Shown: positions 1-9,164 of the stretch, one piece after another | How the letters are laid out: each line of letters begins with the position of its first letter | How positions within the stretch are numbered: position 1 is the first letter of the stretch | Origin: Burkholderia cepacia | GTDB lineage: Bacteria > Pseudomonadota > Gammaproteobacteria > Burkholderiales > Burkholderiaceae | NCBI RefSeq assembly: GCF_029962485.1 | Contig: NZ_CP073637.1 | Coordinates: 2,666,001-2,730,000, forward strand | DNA length: 64,000 nucleotides | Direction: 5' to 3' | The notes under the pieces: generated by a model | What the model was told of the DNA's origin: nothing | Seen by the model: only the letters and a program-made list of their open reading frames with translations | Databases searched by the model: none | Translations under genes and position numbers: made by a program

Positions 1-10
1 GGAGGTTTCA

Positions 11-808
11 ATGGCCGATCACGACAAACTGCATCCGCTGCGTCCGTTCCTGAAAAACTGGGTTTGGGAGCACGGCCGAATCGGGACTCGCTATCTGGAC
101 TGCGTCGATGGCGAAATCAAGTTCGATGAAGGCAAGAAATCGCATTTCGCTGCCGAGAAATACATCTACGTGCCCCTCGGCAAGAACGCTGACGACGATG
201 CATCTGCGGATGGTCCTGCGATCCACGAGGCCGGACTTGCCCGCTTTTTGCGGGCTGCGCAGTTGGGCAAGCCTGAGGAAGCCGGTTCCGTAGCGGACGT
301 TCAGCGCGCCGTGCAGGACTGCGTGGAGATTGGCCTGTTCAGCGCGTATCAATGGGAGGCTCGAAAGGCATTCGACCGCTACGCGCAGGAACCCATGTTC
401 GAGGACGAGATCCGCGCGGCGGTTGTCGACGACATCCGGCGAATTTACGTCGGCATGCGAGAGCAGTTGGCGCTGTACGATTTCAGCGTGCTCTACGGCT
501 TGCCCACGCCGCTGCTGATCAGCGAGACACCCTTCATCGACTGGCGCGTGATCGCCAGTCCGGCACTTCCGTTCGTATCGCTTCCGCTGGGACCTTACTG
601 CCTGCTGGTAGGCGCGCCGTCGGGCAGAAGTAGCCGAATCGGCCCGGTGGTCTGGAAGGCCGCTGCCGCGATGGGCCCGTTGAAGGACCACAACCGCCGG
701 ATCGAGGAGCACGCACGTCTGTGGCTGGTGGCGACCACCGATGACCAGCTCGTCGCTGCACAAAGTCGCATTGCCGCGGCCACGGGCGCCAGACACCTGC
801 CCACCTGA
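11..808 (+). CDS. Hypothetical protein, possibly related to DUF4238
   Basis: A 265-residue soluble protein with no signal peptide or membrane segment. A GGAGG ribosome site at 1-5 lies right before the ATG, so the start is secure. I do not recognise it with confidence. The last third, a hydrophobic strand (SLPLGPYCLLVGA) followed by a helix (DHNRRIEEHARLWLVA), resembles the C-terminal half of DUF4238 proteins, but the usual N-terminal HxxP motif of that family is not seen. The upstream neighbour is outside the window and the downstream gene is convergent, so context gives no functional hint. Confidence 0.6.
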   Translation: MADHDKLHPLRPFLKNWVWEHGRIGTRYLDCVDGEIKFDEGKKSHFAAEKYIYVPLGKNADDDASADGPAIHEAGLARFLRAAQLGKPEEAGSVADVQRAVQDCVEIGLFSAYQWEARKAFDRYAQEPMFEDEIRAAVVDDIRRIYVGMREQLALYDFSVLYGLPTPLLISETPFIDWRVIASPALPFVSLPLGPYCLLVGAPSGRSSRIGPVVWKAAAAMGPLKDHNRRIEEHARLWLVATTDDQLVAAQSRIAAATGARHLPT

Positions 809-828
809 TACCGCTTATCCAACGCGCC

Positions 829-1305
829 TCAGGCGCGAAGTGCGCGCCAAAGCACCAGTTTCTGTTCGAACGACAACATCGCGTTCGCCGGGCTCGACGA
901 AGGCAGCACGAGCGTCTCGTACCCGGCCTCGCCGATCACCTCGGCGAACCGCCCTGCCGTCTTGCCGTTGAAGCACACGCGCTTCAGCAACGGCGCATGT
1001 TCCCGCAACGAATCGAAGTCGTTCGGCTTCGCATTCCGGATCGCGGAATCAAGGCTACCCTGACGATGGCACGCATCGAGAACGTCCCAGATACCGATAC
1101 CGTGTGACAGCATGCACACGAGCCGCGCATCGTACGGCAGGTCATGAAGCGCCGGCTCGCCGAGCACCGCCCCCAGCAATCGCCAGAACTGATTGCGAGG
1201 ATGCGCGTAATACTGCGCGGCATCGAGCGACGCCTCGCCCGGAAAGCTGCCGAGGATCATCGTGTGCGTATCCGGTCCGACGACCGGCCCGAAGCCCTGC
1301 AGCAT
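829..1305 (-). CDS. Hypoxanthine/uracil DNA glycosylase (UDG family 6, HDG type)
   Basis: A 158-residue DNA repair enzyme that should excise deaminated bases (hypoxanthine, perhaps uracil) from DNA. Visible UDG-superfamily motifs are GSFPGEASL near residue 18, HPRNQFW around residue 36 (the Asn is the catalytic candidate in family 6) and LPSSSPAN near the C-terminus. The ATG at 1305 follows a GGAGG site and overlaps the ubiC stop by one base (TGATG), so translation is coupled. A longer open frame reading up to 1743 exists only because it runs through ubiC in another frame. It is the third gene of the htpG operon. Confidence 0.85.
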   Translation of the reverse strand: MLQGFGPVVGPDTHTMILGSFPGEASLDAAQYYAHPRNQFWRLLGAVLGEPALHDLPYDARLVCMLSHGIGIWDVLDACHRQGSLDSAIRNAKPNDFDSLREHAPLLKRVCFNGKTAGRFAEVIGEAGYETLVLPSSSPANAMLSFEQKLVLWRALRA

Positions 1306-1916
1306 CACACACCTCCGCCCGGGCCGCCCGAACGCGGCCCGTCGCCGTGCGCATCGAGATGGCGCCACAGCGCCGGCAGCATGCACTCGGTGACCATCAG
1401 CGGCTTGCCGTGACGCTGGAACACCGAACGCCGCGCGGCGAACGCGTGCGGCGGCCGGACGCCCGCGCCAAGCGCATGGGTCGCCAGTGCATACAGCGGA
1501 TGGCCGGCGATCACGCGCCGGCTGACGAGCGCCGAACGCTCGACCTGCGGATCGCTGTACAGCAGCTCCGCGAGCGGCCGCGTGCGCAGCCGCCGCATCG
1601 CCTGCCACACGCCCTTGCTGGCGGCGAGCGGCGCGATGCTGTGCGCGGCAACAAAAGGCGTGCCGTCGACCGACAAAATCACCTCGCGCACCCACATCGG
1701 CGCGCGCGGCGAACAGGCGAGCGCGTCCGGCTCGTCGAACCACGGACAGTCGACAGCCTCGCGCGTCACGCGTACGTTCACGCGGCCAAGCCGCGCGAGA
1801 TGCGCGGTCAGCGATCCGCCGCGCGTCAGCCAGTCGCGCTGGTCGAGCGAGCAGCCAGGCCGCGGCGTTTCACGCCAGCCGGCCTGACCGCCGTCGAATC
1901 GCATGCGCGCGTTCAC
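1305..1916 (-). CDS. ubiC: Chorismate lyase (chorismate pyruvate-lyase)
   Basis: A 203-residue cytoplasmic enzyme that converts chorismate to 4-hydroxybenzoate and pyruvate, the first committed step of ubiquinone synthesis. The WVREVIL segment near residue 75 holds the conserved substrate-binding Arg of UbiC, followed by the typical middle region ([15 protein letters not shown]). The start is probably GTG at 1916, overlapping the htpG stop by four bases (GTGA); an ATG at 1905 is the alternative. The overlap places ubiquinone synthesis under htpG transcription and therefore probably under heat-shock control. Confidence 0.88.
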   Translation of the reverse strand: MNARMRFDGGQAGWRETPRPGCSLDQRDWLTRGGSLTAHLARLGRVNVRVTREAVDCPWFDEPDALACSPRAPMWVREVILSVDGTPFVAAHSIAPLAASKGVWQAMRRLRTRPLAELLYSDPQVERSALVSRRVIAGHPLYALATHALGAGVRPPHAFAARRSVFQRHGKPLMVTECMLPALWRHLDAHGDGPRSGGPGGGV

Positions 1917-3811
1917 GCGGCGCGCGACAGCAGCAGCGCGTTGGTCCGCTTCACGAAGCTCGCCGGATCGTCGAGCATGCCGCCTTCGGCCAGCAGCGCC
2001 TGATCGAACAACAGATGGGCCCAGTCGCCGAAATCGGCGCTATCGGCATTCAGCTGCTTCACGAGCGCGTGCTCGGGATTGATCTCGAGGATCGGCTGCA
2101 TCGCCGGCGCGTTCTGGCCGGCTGCTTTCAGCATCCGCTGCAGGTAGCCGCTCATGTCGTTGTCGTCCGCGACGAGGCACGACGGCGAATCGGTCAGGCG
2201 GAACGTGACGCGCACTTCCTTCACCTTGTCGCCGAGCGCTTCCTTCATCTTCTCGACGACCGGCTTGATCGCCTCGCCCGCCTGCTCCTGCGCCTTCTTC
2301 TCTTCGTCGTTCAACTCGCCGAGATCGAGGTCGCCACGCGCGACGCTCGCGAGCGGCTTGCCGTCGAATTCCTGCAGGAACGACAGCATCCATTCGTCGA
2401 CGCGATCGGTCAGCAGCAGCACCTCGACGCCCTTCTTGCGGAACACCTCGAGATGCGGGCTGTTCTTCGCGGCCTGCCATGCGTCGGCCGTCACGTAGTA
2501 GATCTTGCTCTGCTCGGGCTTCATGCGCGACACGTAGTCGGCGAGCGACACGTCCTGCGCATCGGTGTTGCCGTGCGTCGACGCGAAGCGCAGCAGCTTC
2601 GCGATGCGCTCGCGGTTCGCGTGATCCTCGCCGAGGCCTTCCTTCAGCACCTGGCCGAATGCGCCCCAGAACGTCTTGTACTTTTCCTTGCCGGCATCGT
2701 CTTCCGCGTTCGCGAGCTCTTCGAGCATCGACAGCGCGCGCTTCGTCACGCCTTCGCGGATCGCCTTCACGTCGCGGCTTTCCTGCAGGATCTCGCGCGA
2801 CACGTTCAGCGGCAGGTCCGCCGAATCGACGACGCCCTTCACGAAGCGCAGGTATTGCGGCAGCAGCTGCTCGGCGTCGTCCATGATGAACACGCGCTTC
2901 ACGTACAGCTTCAGGCCGCCGCGATAGTCGCGGTTCCACATATCGAACGGCGCATGCGACGGCACGAACAGCAGCTGCGTGTATTCGCTGCGGCCCTCGA
3001 CGCGGTTATGCGTCCACGTGAGCGGATCCTGGTGGTCGTGCGCGATGTGCTGGTAGAACTGCGTGTACTGCTCGTCGGTGACGTCGCTCTTCGAACGCGT
3101 CCACAGCGCGCTCGCCTGGTTGACGGTCTCGTCCTCGTCCTTCAGGACCATCTCGCCCTTTTCCTGATCCCATTCTTCCTTCTGCATCAGGATCGGCAGC
3201 GCGATGTGGTCGGAGTACTTCTGGATGATCGACTGCAGGCGGTGCGACGACAGCAGCTCGTCCTCGCCTTCGCGCAGGTGCAGCGTGATCGTCGTGCCGC
3301 GCTGTGCGCGCTCGATCGCGTCGATCGTGAAATCGCCCTCGCCCGCGCTTTCCCAACGCACGGCTTCGTTCGCCGGCAGGCCTGCGCGGCGCGTCTCGAC
3401 GGTGATCTTGTCCGCAACGATGAAGCCCGAGTAGAAGCCGACGCCGAACTGGCCGATCAGCGCTGCATCCTTCTGCTGGTCGCCCGACAGCTTCGTGAAG
3501 AATTCCTTGGTGCCCGAACGCGCGATCGTGCCGAGGTTCGCGATCGCTTCGTCGCGGCTCATGCCGATGCCGTTGTCGTCGATCGTGATCGTGCGCGCGG
3601 CCTTGTCGTAGCCGATGCGGATGCGCAGGTTCGGATCGTTCTCGTACAGCGCGTTGTCCGCGAGCCCTTCGAAACGCAGCTTGTCGGCCGCGTCGGACGC
3701 GTTCGACACCAGTTCGCGCAGGAAGATTTCCTTGTTGCTGTAGAGCGAATGGATCATCAGGTGGAGGAGTTGCTTGACCTCTGCCTGAAAGCTCATCGTT
3801 TCGTGTGCCAT
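1913..3811 (-). CDS. htpG: Hsp90 family chaperone HtpG
   Basis: A 632-residue ATP-dependent cytoplasmic chaperone, normal length for bacterial Hsp90. The N-terminal GHKL ATPase domain (about residues 1-220) shows the nucleotide-site motifs [22 protein letters not shown] and GQFGVGFYS. The middle and C-terminal dimerisation domains follow without a charged linker, as usual in bacteria. The ATG at 3811 has a purine-rich GAGGAAAC site upstream. It is the first gene of a tightly packed operon with ubiC and a DNA glycosylase, driven by a sigma32-type promoter about 110 bases upstream. Confidence 0.97.
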   Translation of the reverse strand: MAHETMSFQAEVKQLLHLMIHSLYSNKEIFLRELVSNASDAADKLRFEGLADNALYENDPNLRIRIGYDKAARTITIDDNGIGMSRDEAIANLGTIARSGTKEFFTKLSGDQQKDAALIGQFGVGFYSGFIVADKITVETRRAGLPANEAVRWESAGEGDFTIDAIERAQRGTTITLHLREGEDELLSSHRLQSIIQKYSDHIALPILMQKEEWDQEKGEMVLKDEDETVNQASALWTRSKSDVTDEQYTQFYQHIAHDHQDPLTWTHNRVEGRSEYTQLLFVPSHAPFDMWNRDYRGGLKLYVKRVFIMDDAEQLLPQYLRFVKGVVDSADLPLNVSREILQESRDVKAIREGVTKRALSMLEELANAEDDAGKEKYKTFWGAFGQVLKEGLGEDHANRERIAKLLRFASTHGNTDAQDVSLADYVSRMKPEQSKIYYVTADAWQAAKNSPHLEVFRKKGVEVLLLTDRVDEWMLSFLQEFDGKPLASVARGDLDLGELNDEEKKAQEQAGEAIKPVVEKMKEALGDKVKEVRVTFRLTDSPSCLVADDNDMSGYLQRMLKAAGQNAPAMQPILEINPEHALVKQLNADSADFGDWAHLLFDQALLAEGGMLDDPASFVKRTNALLLSRAA

Positions 3812-3921
3812 GGATGCTGTTTCCTCTTACTTGAACTGGAATGGTGTGGCGCTGGCGCCCGGTGCGCGATGCCGGCGAGTCCGTGAAGAACGGCCGCCCG
3901 GCGCCAGCGGTTTGCGCGCGT

Positions 3922-3949
3922 ATCTGGGGACGGCGCGCGTAATTTCAAG
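3922..3949 (-). promoter_or_regulatory. Sigma32 (heat-shock) promoter of the htpG operon
   Basis: On the minus strand CTTGAAA (3949-3943), 13 bases, then CCCCAGAT (3929-3922). The sigma32 consensus is CTTGAAA, 11-16 bases, CCCCATNT, so this matches nearly perfectly. It lies 110-138 bases before the htpG ATG in the gap between htpG and the MocR-type gene. Function is inferred from the match and from the known heat-shock control of htpG. Confidence 0.85.
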
Positions 3950-3969
3950 ACGCGGCGTGCCGCGCCGCG

Positions 3970-5430
3970 TCACGACGCGCGCCGCACGGCCGAGTCGATA
4001 TAGCCTGCCAGCAGCCCCGGCAGCGCCGGATCGCCGCAGTTCGCGACATTGAAGCGCATCCACGTCGACGGCGATTGCTGCGGCGAGAACAGGCTGCCCG
4101 GCGTCAGCAGGAAGCCGGCCTCGTGCGCGACCGCCGCGAGCGCGTCCGAATCGACGCCCGTGTCGGCCCACAGGAACATCCCGGCCGCCGGCATCGTGAA
4201 CAACCCGAGCCCCGTGCGCTCGAGCATCCGCGCGGTCTTGTCGCGCACGCCGTCGAGCCGCGCGCGCAGCCGCTCGACGTGGCGCCGGTAATGCCCTTCG
4301 GTCAGGATCTTGTACAGCACGCGCTCGTTGAGCTCGGGCGTCGTCATCCCGACCAGCATCTTCTGGTCGGTGACGGCCTTCGCGATCTCCGGCGCGCAGG
4401 CCACGTAGCCGACCCGCAGGTTCGCCGCGAGCGTCTTCGAATAGCTGCCGAGGTAGATCACGCGCTTCAACTGGTCGAGGCTCGCAAGGCGCGTCGCCGG
4501 ATAGCTCGGCGGGCACAGGTCGCCGTACACGTCGTCCTCGACGACGAGGAAGTCGTACGCTTCCGCGAGCTTCAGGATCCGGAACGCCTGCGCGGCCGAC
4601 AGCGACGTGCCGGTCGGGTTCTGCAGCACCGAGTTGATCACGAGCATCTTCGGCCGCCACATCTGCACCAGCGTCTCGAGCGCGTCGAGGTCGGGGCCAT
4701 CCGGCGTGTACGGCATCCCGACGAGCTGCGCGCCCTGCGCCGCGAAGCGGCCGAACATCTGGAACCAGGCGGGATCGCCAACGATCACCGCATCGCCCGG
4801 GCGCATGTAGATCCGCGAAATCAGGTCGATCGCCTGCGTGATCCCCGATACGAGCACGATCTGTTCGGGCTTCGCGCCGATCTCGACTTCGGCGAGGCGC
4901 GTCTGCAGTTGCTGGCGCAGCGGCAGGAAGCCCTGCGCGGTGCCGAAGCCGAGCATCTGCGCGCCCGACTGGCGCCCGAGCGCACGCAGCGCGCCGGTGA
5001 TCAGCTCGCCGTCGAGCCAGCGGCCCGGCAGGTAGCCGAGGCCGGGGCCCTTTTCCGGGCTGACGGTATGCAACATGTTGCGCAGCAACCAGACGACGTC
5101 GATCGTGTTGTGCACGGGCGCGGCCTCGGCCACGCGCGCGACGCTGTCGGCCGGCTGCGGGCCGGCGGCCGTGCGTTCGCGCACGTAGAAGCCCGAGCCG
5201 CGCCGCGAGTCGAGGTAGCCCTGCGCGACGAGGCGCTCGTACGCCTCGACGACCGTGAAGCGCGACACGCTCTTGTCGAGCGCGAGCTTGCGGATCGACG
5301 GCATCCGCATGCCGGGACGAAACACGCGTTCGTCGATGCGCCGCCGCGCCCACTGGACCAACTGGTCGACGAGCGTGAGCGTGGCCGTGTCGTGCGGCAC
5401 GGGAATCTGGGCGAGTGGGACGGTGGACAT
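3970..5430 (-). CDS. MocR-type regulator: GntR winged helix fused to a fold-I aminotransferase domain
   Basis: A 486-residue transcription factor. Residues about 15-85 form a GntR winged helix (PSIRKLALDKSVSRFTVVEA). The rest is a PLP-dependent aminotransferase-like domain with the Schiff-base lysine in SYSKTL and the N-P-T loop (VLQNPTGTS). Family members such as PdxR and GabR sense PLP or an amino compound and control a neighbouring, often divergent, gene. Here the divergent neighbours are a glyoxalase-like protein and an EamA exporter. The start at 5430 is chosen over an upstream frame reaching 5577 because homology begins soon after it and the extra 49 residues are low-complexity. Repeats just upstream look like its operator. 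Confidence 0.88.
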   Translation of the reverse strand: MSTVPLAQIPVPHDTATLTLVDQLVQWARRRIDERVFRPGMRMPSIRKLALDKSVSRFTVVEAYERLVAQGYLDSRRGSGFYVRERTAAGPQPADSVARVAEAAPVHNTIDVVWLLRNMLHTVSPEKGPGLGYLPGRWLDGELITGALRALGRQSGAQMLGFGTAQGFLPLRQQLQTRLAEVEIGAKPEQIVLVSGITQAIDLISRIYMRPGDAVIVGDPAWFQMFGRFAAQGAQLVGMPYTPDGPDLDALETLVQMWRPKMLVINSVLQNPTGTSLSAAQAFRILKLAEAYDFLVVEDDVYGDLCPPSYPATRLASLDQLKRVIYLGSYSKTLAANLRVGYVACAPEIAKAVTDQKMLVGMTTPELNERVLYKILTEGHYRRHVERLRARLDGVRDKTARMLERTGLGLFTMPAAGMFLWADTGVDSDALAAVAHEAGFLLTPGSLFSPQQSPSTWMRFNVANCGDPALPGLLAGYIDSAVRRAS

Positions 5431-5442
5431 GGGCGGCAGCTC

Positions 5443-5507
5443 CAACTGTACCGAAGGGTATCGCGCCGATTGTACCGTTACTGTGCCGGTAGCGACGATT
5501 ACAGTTG
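5443..5507. promoter_or_regulatory. Operator-like repeats between the MocR gene and the divergent operon
   Basis: Direct repeats YTGTRCCG occur at 5446-5453 (CTGTACCG), 5470-5477 (TTGTACCG) and 5481-5488 (CTGTGCCG). They are bracketed by an exact inverted pair, CAACTGTA at 5443-5450 and TACAGTTG at 5500-5507. MocR regulators of the PdxR/GabR type are known to bind direct repeats plus an inverted element, so this is a good candidate binding site for the adjacent regulator. Function is inferred. Confidence 0.55.
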
Positions 5508-5660
5508 ACCGGAATGGCGATCGTGCGGCCGCCGTTCCGGCGCCGCCGCATGTGGCGCGGCGCCCGCCGGCCTGCATCGCGGCCGGTGCGCCGGCCGGGC
5601 CGGCTACCGCCCGGCGCCTCGCCCGCCTACCATGACACTTTCGCTTCCCGACCGACGTTC

Positions 5661-6353
5661 ATGCCAGCCCGCTCCCTGACACTCGACCATCTCGTGATCG
5701 CCGCGCGCACGCTCGACGAAGGCGTTCGCCATGTCGCCGACGCACTCGGCATCGAACCGGCAGGCGGCGGCCGTCACCCGCTGATGCGGACCCACAATGC
5801 GCTGTTCGGCGCGTGGGGCGGGCTCTACCTCGAAGTGATCGCGATCGACCCCGACGCACCGGCGCCAGGCGACGGCACAAAGCCGCCGCGCGCGCGGCTG
5901 TTCGGTCTCGACGATCCGGCGATGCACGCACGGCTCGCGCAGGGCCCGTTTCTCGCGCACTGGGTCGCGCGGGTCGACCGCCCGCGCCAGCTTGCCCTGT
6001 GGCAGAGCCAGTACCCGGCCCGTATCGCGCCGGTGGTCGCGATGAGTCGCGGCGACCTGCGCTGGGGCCTCACGGTGCCCGACGACGGCAGCTTCCCCGC
6101 GTGGCAGGGCTCGGGCGACGGGCTCGCGCCGTCGCTGATCCAGTGGGACAGCCCACGCCACCCGGCCGAATCGCTGCCGGGCGACGGTGTCGCGCTGAAG
6201 GCGCTCAAGGGCACCCACCCGCATGCCGACGTCATCCGCGAGCAGCTCGACTGGCTCGGCGCCGCCCACCTGCTCGATCTCGAGGCGGATGAAGGCCCGC
6301 CCGCGCTCGTCGCCGAATTCGACACGCCACAGGGCGCACGCACGCTGCGCTGA
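5661..6353 (+). CDS. VOC-superfamily (glyoxalase-like domain) protein
   Basis: A 230-residue cytoplasmic protein. It opens with the typical first glyoxalase-like strand (LTLDHLVIAARTLDEGV) and the metal-site pattern of paired beta-alpha-beta-beta-beta units, with HNALFGAWGGLYLEVIAID around residues 40-58. Such proteins may be metal-dependent lyases, isomerases or binding proteins; the substrate cannot be told. The ATG at 5661 is preferred; a longer frame from 5505 would overlap the operator repeats. It stands 55 bases before the EamA exporter and diverges from the MocR regulator, so the two may be its regulon. Confidence 0.75.
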   Translation: MPARSLTLDHLVIAARTLDEGVRHVADALGIEPAGGGRHPLMRTHNALFGAWGGLYLEVIAIDPDAPAPGDGTKPPRARLFGLDDPAMHARLAQGPFLAHWVARVDRPRQLALWQSQYPARIAPVVAMSRGDLRWGLTVPDDGSFPAWQGSGDGLAPSLIQWDSPRHPAESLPGDGVALKALKGTHPHADVIREQLDWLGAAHLLDLEADEGPPALVAEFDTPQGARTLR

Positions 6354-6407
6354 ACGCCCTGCCGCTTTCCTGATGACAACGACCTGCAATACGGAGACAC
6401 CTGCAAC

Positions 6408-7316
6408 ATGAATTCGCGCGAAACCCGGGGCATGCTGCTCGGCCTGATCGGCGTGATGATCTTCAGCCTGACGCTGCCGATGACGCGCATCGTCGTGTCC
6501 GAACTCAACCCGCTGCTCAACGGGCTCGGCCGCGCGCTCGCCGCCGCCGTGCCGGCCGGCCTGCTGCTGTGGTGGCGCCGCGAAGCGCTGCCGACCCGCG
6601 CGCAGCTGAAAAGCCTCGCGATCACGTCGGCCGGCGTGATCATCGCGTACCCGGTGTTCTCCGCATGGGCGATGAAATCGGTACCGGCGTCGCACGGCGC
6701 GGTCGTCAACGGGCTGCAGCCGCTGTTCGTCGCACTGTACGCGGCGTGGCTGTCGCACGAGCGGCCGTCGAAGGCGTTCTGGGCCAGCGCGGTCGCGGGC
6801 AGCGCGCTCGTGATCGCGTTCGCGCTGCGCGACGGCGGCGGCACCCTGCAAGCCGGCGACGCGCTGATGCTCGTCGCGGTCGGCATCGGCGCGCTCGGCT
6901 ATGCGGAAGGCGCGCGCCTCGCACGCCAGATCGGCGGCTGGCAAGTGATCTGCTGGGCGCTCGTCGTGTCGGCGCCGTTCCTCGTGCTGCCGGTCGGCTG
7001 GCTCGCGTGGATGCAGCATGCCGCGCATCCGGGCCCGCTCGCGCTGCGCACCTGGCTCGCGTTCGGCTACGTGACCCTCTTTTCGCAATTCATCGGTTTT
7101 TTCGCGTGGTACGCAGGGCTCGCGATGGGCGGTATCGCGCGCGTCGGCCAGGTGCAATTGCTGCAGATTTTCTTCACGATCGCGTTTTCGGCGCTGCTGT
7201 TCGGCGAAACGGTCACGTCGTCGACGTGGCTGTTCGCGGCCGCCGTGATCGCCACCGTGGTGCTCGGGCGCCGCTCGGCGGTCGCCACGGCCCCGCGTCC
7301 CGCTCGCGCCGGTTGA
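6408..7316 (+). CDS. EamA/DMT-family membrane exporter
   Basis: A 302-residue integral membrane protein with ten predicted membrane segments arranged as two EamA repeats (about 10-135 and 150-290), typical of drug/metabolite transporters that export amino acids or metabolites. Signature segments are the first helix (LLGLIGVMIFSLTLPMTRI) and the repeat-2 end (LFGETVTSSTWLFAAAVIATVVLG). It follows the glyoxalase-like gene and precedes an aminotransferase, all in one direction, which suggests export of an amino-acid-like compound. Substrate unknown. Confidence 0.85.
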   Translation: MNSRETRGMLLGLIGVMIFSLTLPMTRIVVSELNPLLNGLGRALAAAVPAGLLLWWRREALPTRAQLKSLAITSAGVIIAYPVFSAWAMKSVPASHGAVVNGLQPLFVALYAAWLSHERPSKAFWASAVAGSALVIAFALRDGGGTLQAGDALMLVAVGIGALGYAEGARLARQIGGWQVICWALVVSAPFLVLPVGWLAWMQHAAHPGPLALRTWLAFGYVTLFSQFIGFFAWYAGLAMGGIARVGQVQLLQIFFTIAFSALLFGETVTSSTWLFAAAVIATVVLGRRSAVATAPRPARAG

Positions 7317-7468
7317 TGAGGTGCGCCATAATGTTTGTTTTGCCTGATCGGTTTTGCCCACCCGGCCGCGAAGGCTCGATCGCGTTCGCGCCTGCCCACC
7401 CGGCAGCGTCGAAGCGATGCGCCCGAACGACCTTTCTTGACTGACCACGATATCCGAACGAGGAGACT

Positions 7469-8650
7469 ATGAATCCGAGCGACCTGCATCCGCCGCACTG
7501 GCAGCTTTCCGAACGCGCCCGCAAGCTGACGAGCTCTGCGATCCGCGAAATCCTGAAGGTCACGGAACGCCCCGAGGTCATCTCGTTCGCCGGCGGCCTG
7601 CCCGCCCCCTCGACGTTCCCGGCCGAGCGCATGCGCGCCGCCGCCGACCGCGTGCTGCGCGACGCGCCGGCCGCCGCGCTCCAGTACAGCGCGACCGAAG
7701 GCTACCTGCCGCTGCGTGAATGGATCGCCGAGCGCTACAGCGTGCGCACGTCGCAGGTGCTGATCACGACCGGCTCGCAGCAAGCGCTCGACCTGCTCGG
7801 CAAGGCGCTCGTCGATCCGGGCAGCCCGATCCTCGTCGAAACGCCGACCTACCTCGGCGCGCTGCAGTCGTTCTCGCTGTACGAGCCGCGCTACGTGCAG
7901 GTGCCGACCGACGAACAGGGCCTGCTGCCGGAGGGCCTGACGCCCGAACTCACCCAAGGCGCGCGCCTGCTGTACGCGCAGCCGAACTTCCAGAACCCGA
8001 CCGGCCGCCGCATGCCCGTCGAGCGCCGCCGCGCGCTCGCCGCGTTCGCGCAGTCGAGCCCGTTCCCGGTGCTGGAAGACGATCCGTACGGCGCACTGAA
8101 CTACCGTGGCGAACCGCTGCCGACGATGCTGTCGATGGCGCCCGACCACGTCGTGCACCTCGGCACGTTCTCGAAGGTGCTCGCGCCGGGCCTGCGGATC
8201 GGCTACATCATCGCGCCCGAAGAACTCCACTTCAAGCTGGTTCAGGCCAAGCAGGCCACCGACCTGCACACGCCGACGCTCACGCAGCGCATCGCGCACG
8301 AAGTGATCAAGGACGGCTTCCTCGACGAGCACATCCCGACGATCCGCGCGCTGTACAGCGCGCAGTGCGACGCGATGCTCGGCGCGCTCGAGCGCCACAT
8401 GCCGGAAGGCGTCACGTGGAACCGCCCGGAAGGCGGGATGTTCATCTGGGTGAACCTGCCCGCGCAGATCGACAGCATGAAGCTGCTCGCCGCGGCCGTC
8501 GACGACCATGTCGCCTTCGTGCCGGGCGCGCCGTTCTTCGCGGACAACGCACAGCAGAACACGCTGCGCCTGTCGTTCGTGACGGTGCCGCCCGAGAAGA
8601 TCGAGGAAGGCGTCGCGCGACTCGGCAAGCTGCTGCGCGAACGTCTCTGA
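7469..8650 (+). CDS. PLP-dependent aminotransferase (2-aminoadipate/kynurenine type, fold I)
   Basis: A 393-residue cytoplasmic aminotransferase without a DNA-binding domain. It shows FAGGLPAPSTFP near residue 42, ALQYSATEGYLPLR near 75, the N-P-T motif in QPNFQNPTGR and the PLP lysine in GTFSKVLAPGLRIGY near residue 235. This matches the Aro8/LysN/2-aminoadipate group, which acts on branched-chain, aromatic or dicarboxylic amino acids. A GAGGAG site sits before the ATG. It is followed by ridA and phzF genes, so the product probably yields reactive enamine/imine intermediates that RidA removes. Confidence 0.88.
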   Translation: MNPSDLHPPHWQLSERARKLTSSAIREILKVTERPEVISFAGGLPAPSTFPAERMRAAADRVLRDAPAAALQYSATEGYLPLREWIAERYSVRTSQVLITTGSQQALDLLGKALVDPGSPILVETPTYLGALQSFSLYEPRYVQVPTDEQGLLPEGLTPELTQGARLLYAQPNFQNPTGRRMPVERRRALAAFAQSSPFPVLEDDPYGALNYRGEPLPTMLSMAPDHVVHLGTFSKVLAPGLRIGYIIAPEELHFKLVQAKQATDLHTPTLTQRIAHEVIKDGFLDEHIPTIRALYSAQCDAMLGALERHMPEGVTWNRPEGGMFIWVNLPAQIDSMKLLAAAVDDHVAFVPGAPFFADNAQQNTLRLSFVTVPPEKIEEGVARLGKLLRERL

Positions 8651-8692
8651 TCCCCTTTTTCCTGTCACGACTCTCTACGAGGAATCGAACGC

Positions 8693-9151
8693 ATGGCTAA
8701 CGTCTACGACAAACTGAAGTCGCTCGGCATCGAGCTCCCGACCGCCGGCGCCCCGGCTGCCGCCTACGTGATGAGCGCGCAAAGCGGCAACACGGTGTAC
8801 CTGTCGGGCCACATCGCGAAGAAAGACGGCAAGGTCTGGGCCGGCAAGCTCGGCGCGGATCTGCAGACGGAAGACGGCAAGGCCGCCGCCCGCTCGATCG
8901 CGATCGACCTGCTCGCGACGCTGCACGCGCACACCGGCGACCTGAACAAGGTCACGCGCATCGTGAAGCTGATGAGCCTCGTCAACTCGACGCTCGACTT
9001 CACCGAACAGCACGTCGTGACGAACGGCGCGTCGGAACTGATCGCCGAAGTGTTCGGCGACGCAGGCAAGCACGCGCGCTCGGCCTTCGGCGTCGCGCAG
9101 ATCCCGCTCGGCGCGTGCGTCGAGATCGAGCTGATCGCCGAAGTTGCGTAA
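8693..9151 (+). CDS. RidA-family protein (YjgF/YER057c/UK114)
   Basis: A 152-residue small cytoplasmic protein of the RidA superfamily, the longer YjgF-like form with the opening MANVYDKLKSLGIELP. Canonical RidA hydrolyses enamine/imine intermediates released by PLP enzymes. The region AFGVAQIPLGACVEIELIAEV holds the conserved C-terminal strand, but the catalytic Arg of canonical RidA is absent there (A-Q-I-P-L rather than R-x-x-L-P), as in the Rid6/7-like subgroups, so deaminase activity is uncertain. It starts 43 bases after the aminotransferase gene, in the same operon. Confidence 0.88.
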   Translation: MANVYDKLKSLGIELPTAGAPAAAYVMSAQSGNTVYLSGHIAKKDGKVWAGKLGADLQTEDGKAAARSIAIDLLATLHAHTGDLNKVTRIVKLMSLVNSTLDFTEQHVVTNGASELIAEVFGDAGKHARSAFGVAQIPLGACVEIELIAEVA

Positions 9152-9164
9152 CGGGCGCAGCGCG

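Noticed and set aside
2015..3886. A 623-codon plus-strand frame
   Set aside because: Antisense of htpG, no ribosome site, no recognisable protein.
4075..5508. A 477-codon plus-strand frame
   Set aside because: Antisense of the MocR regulator.
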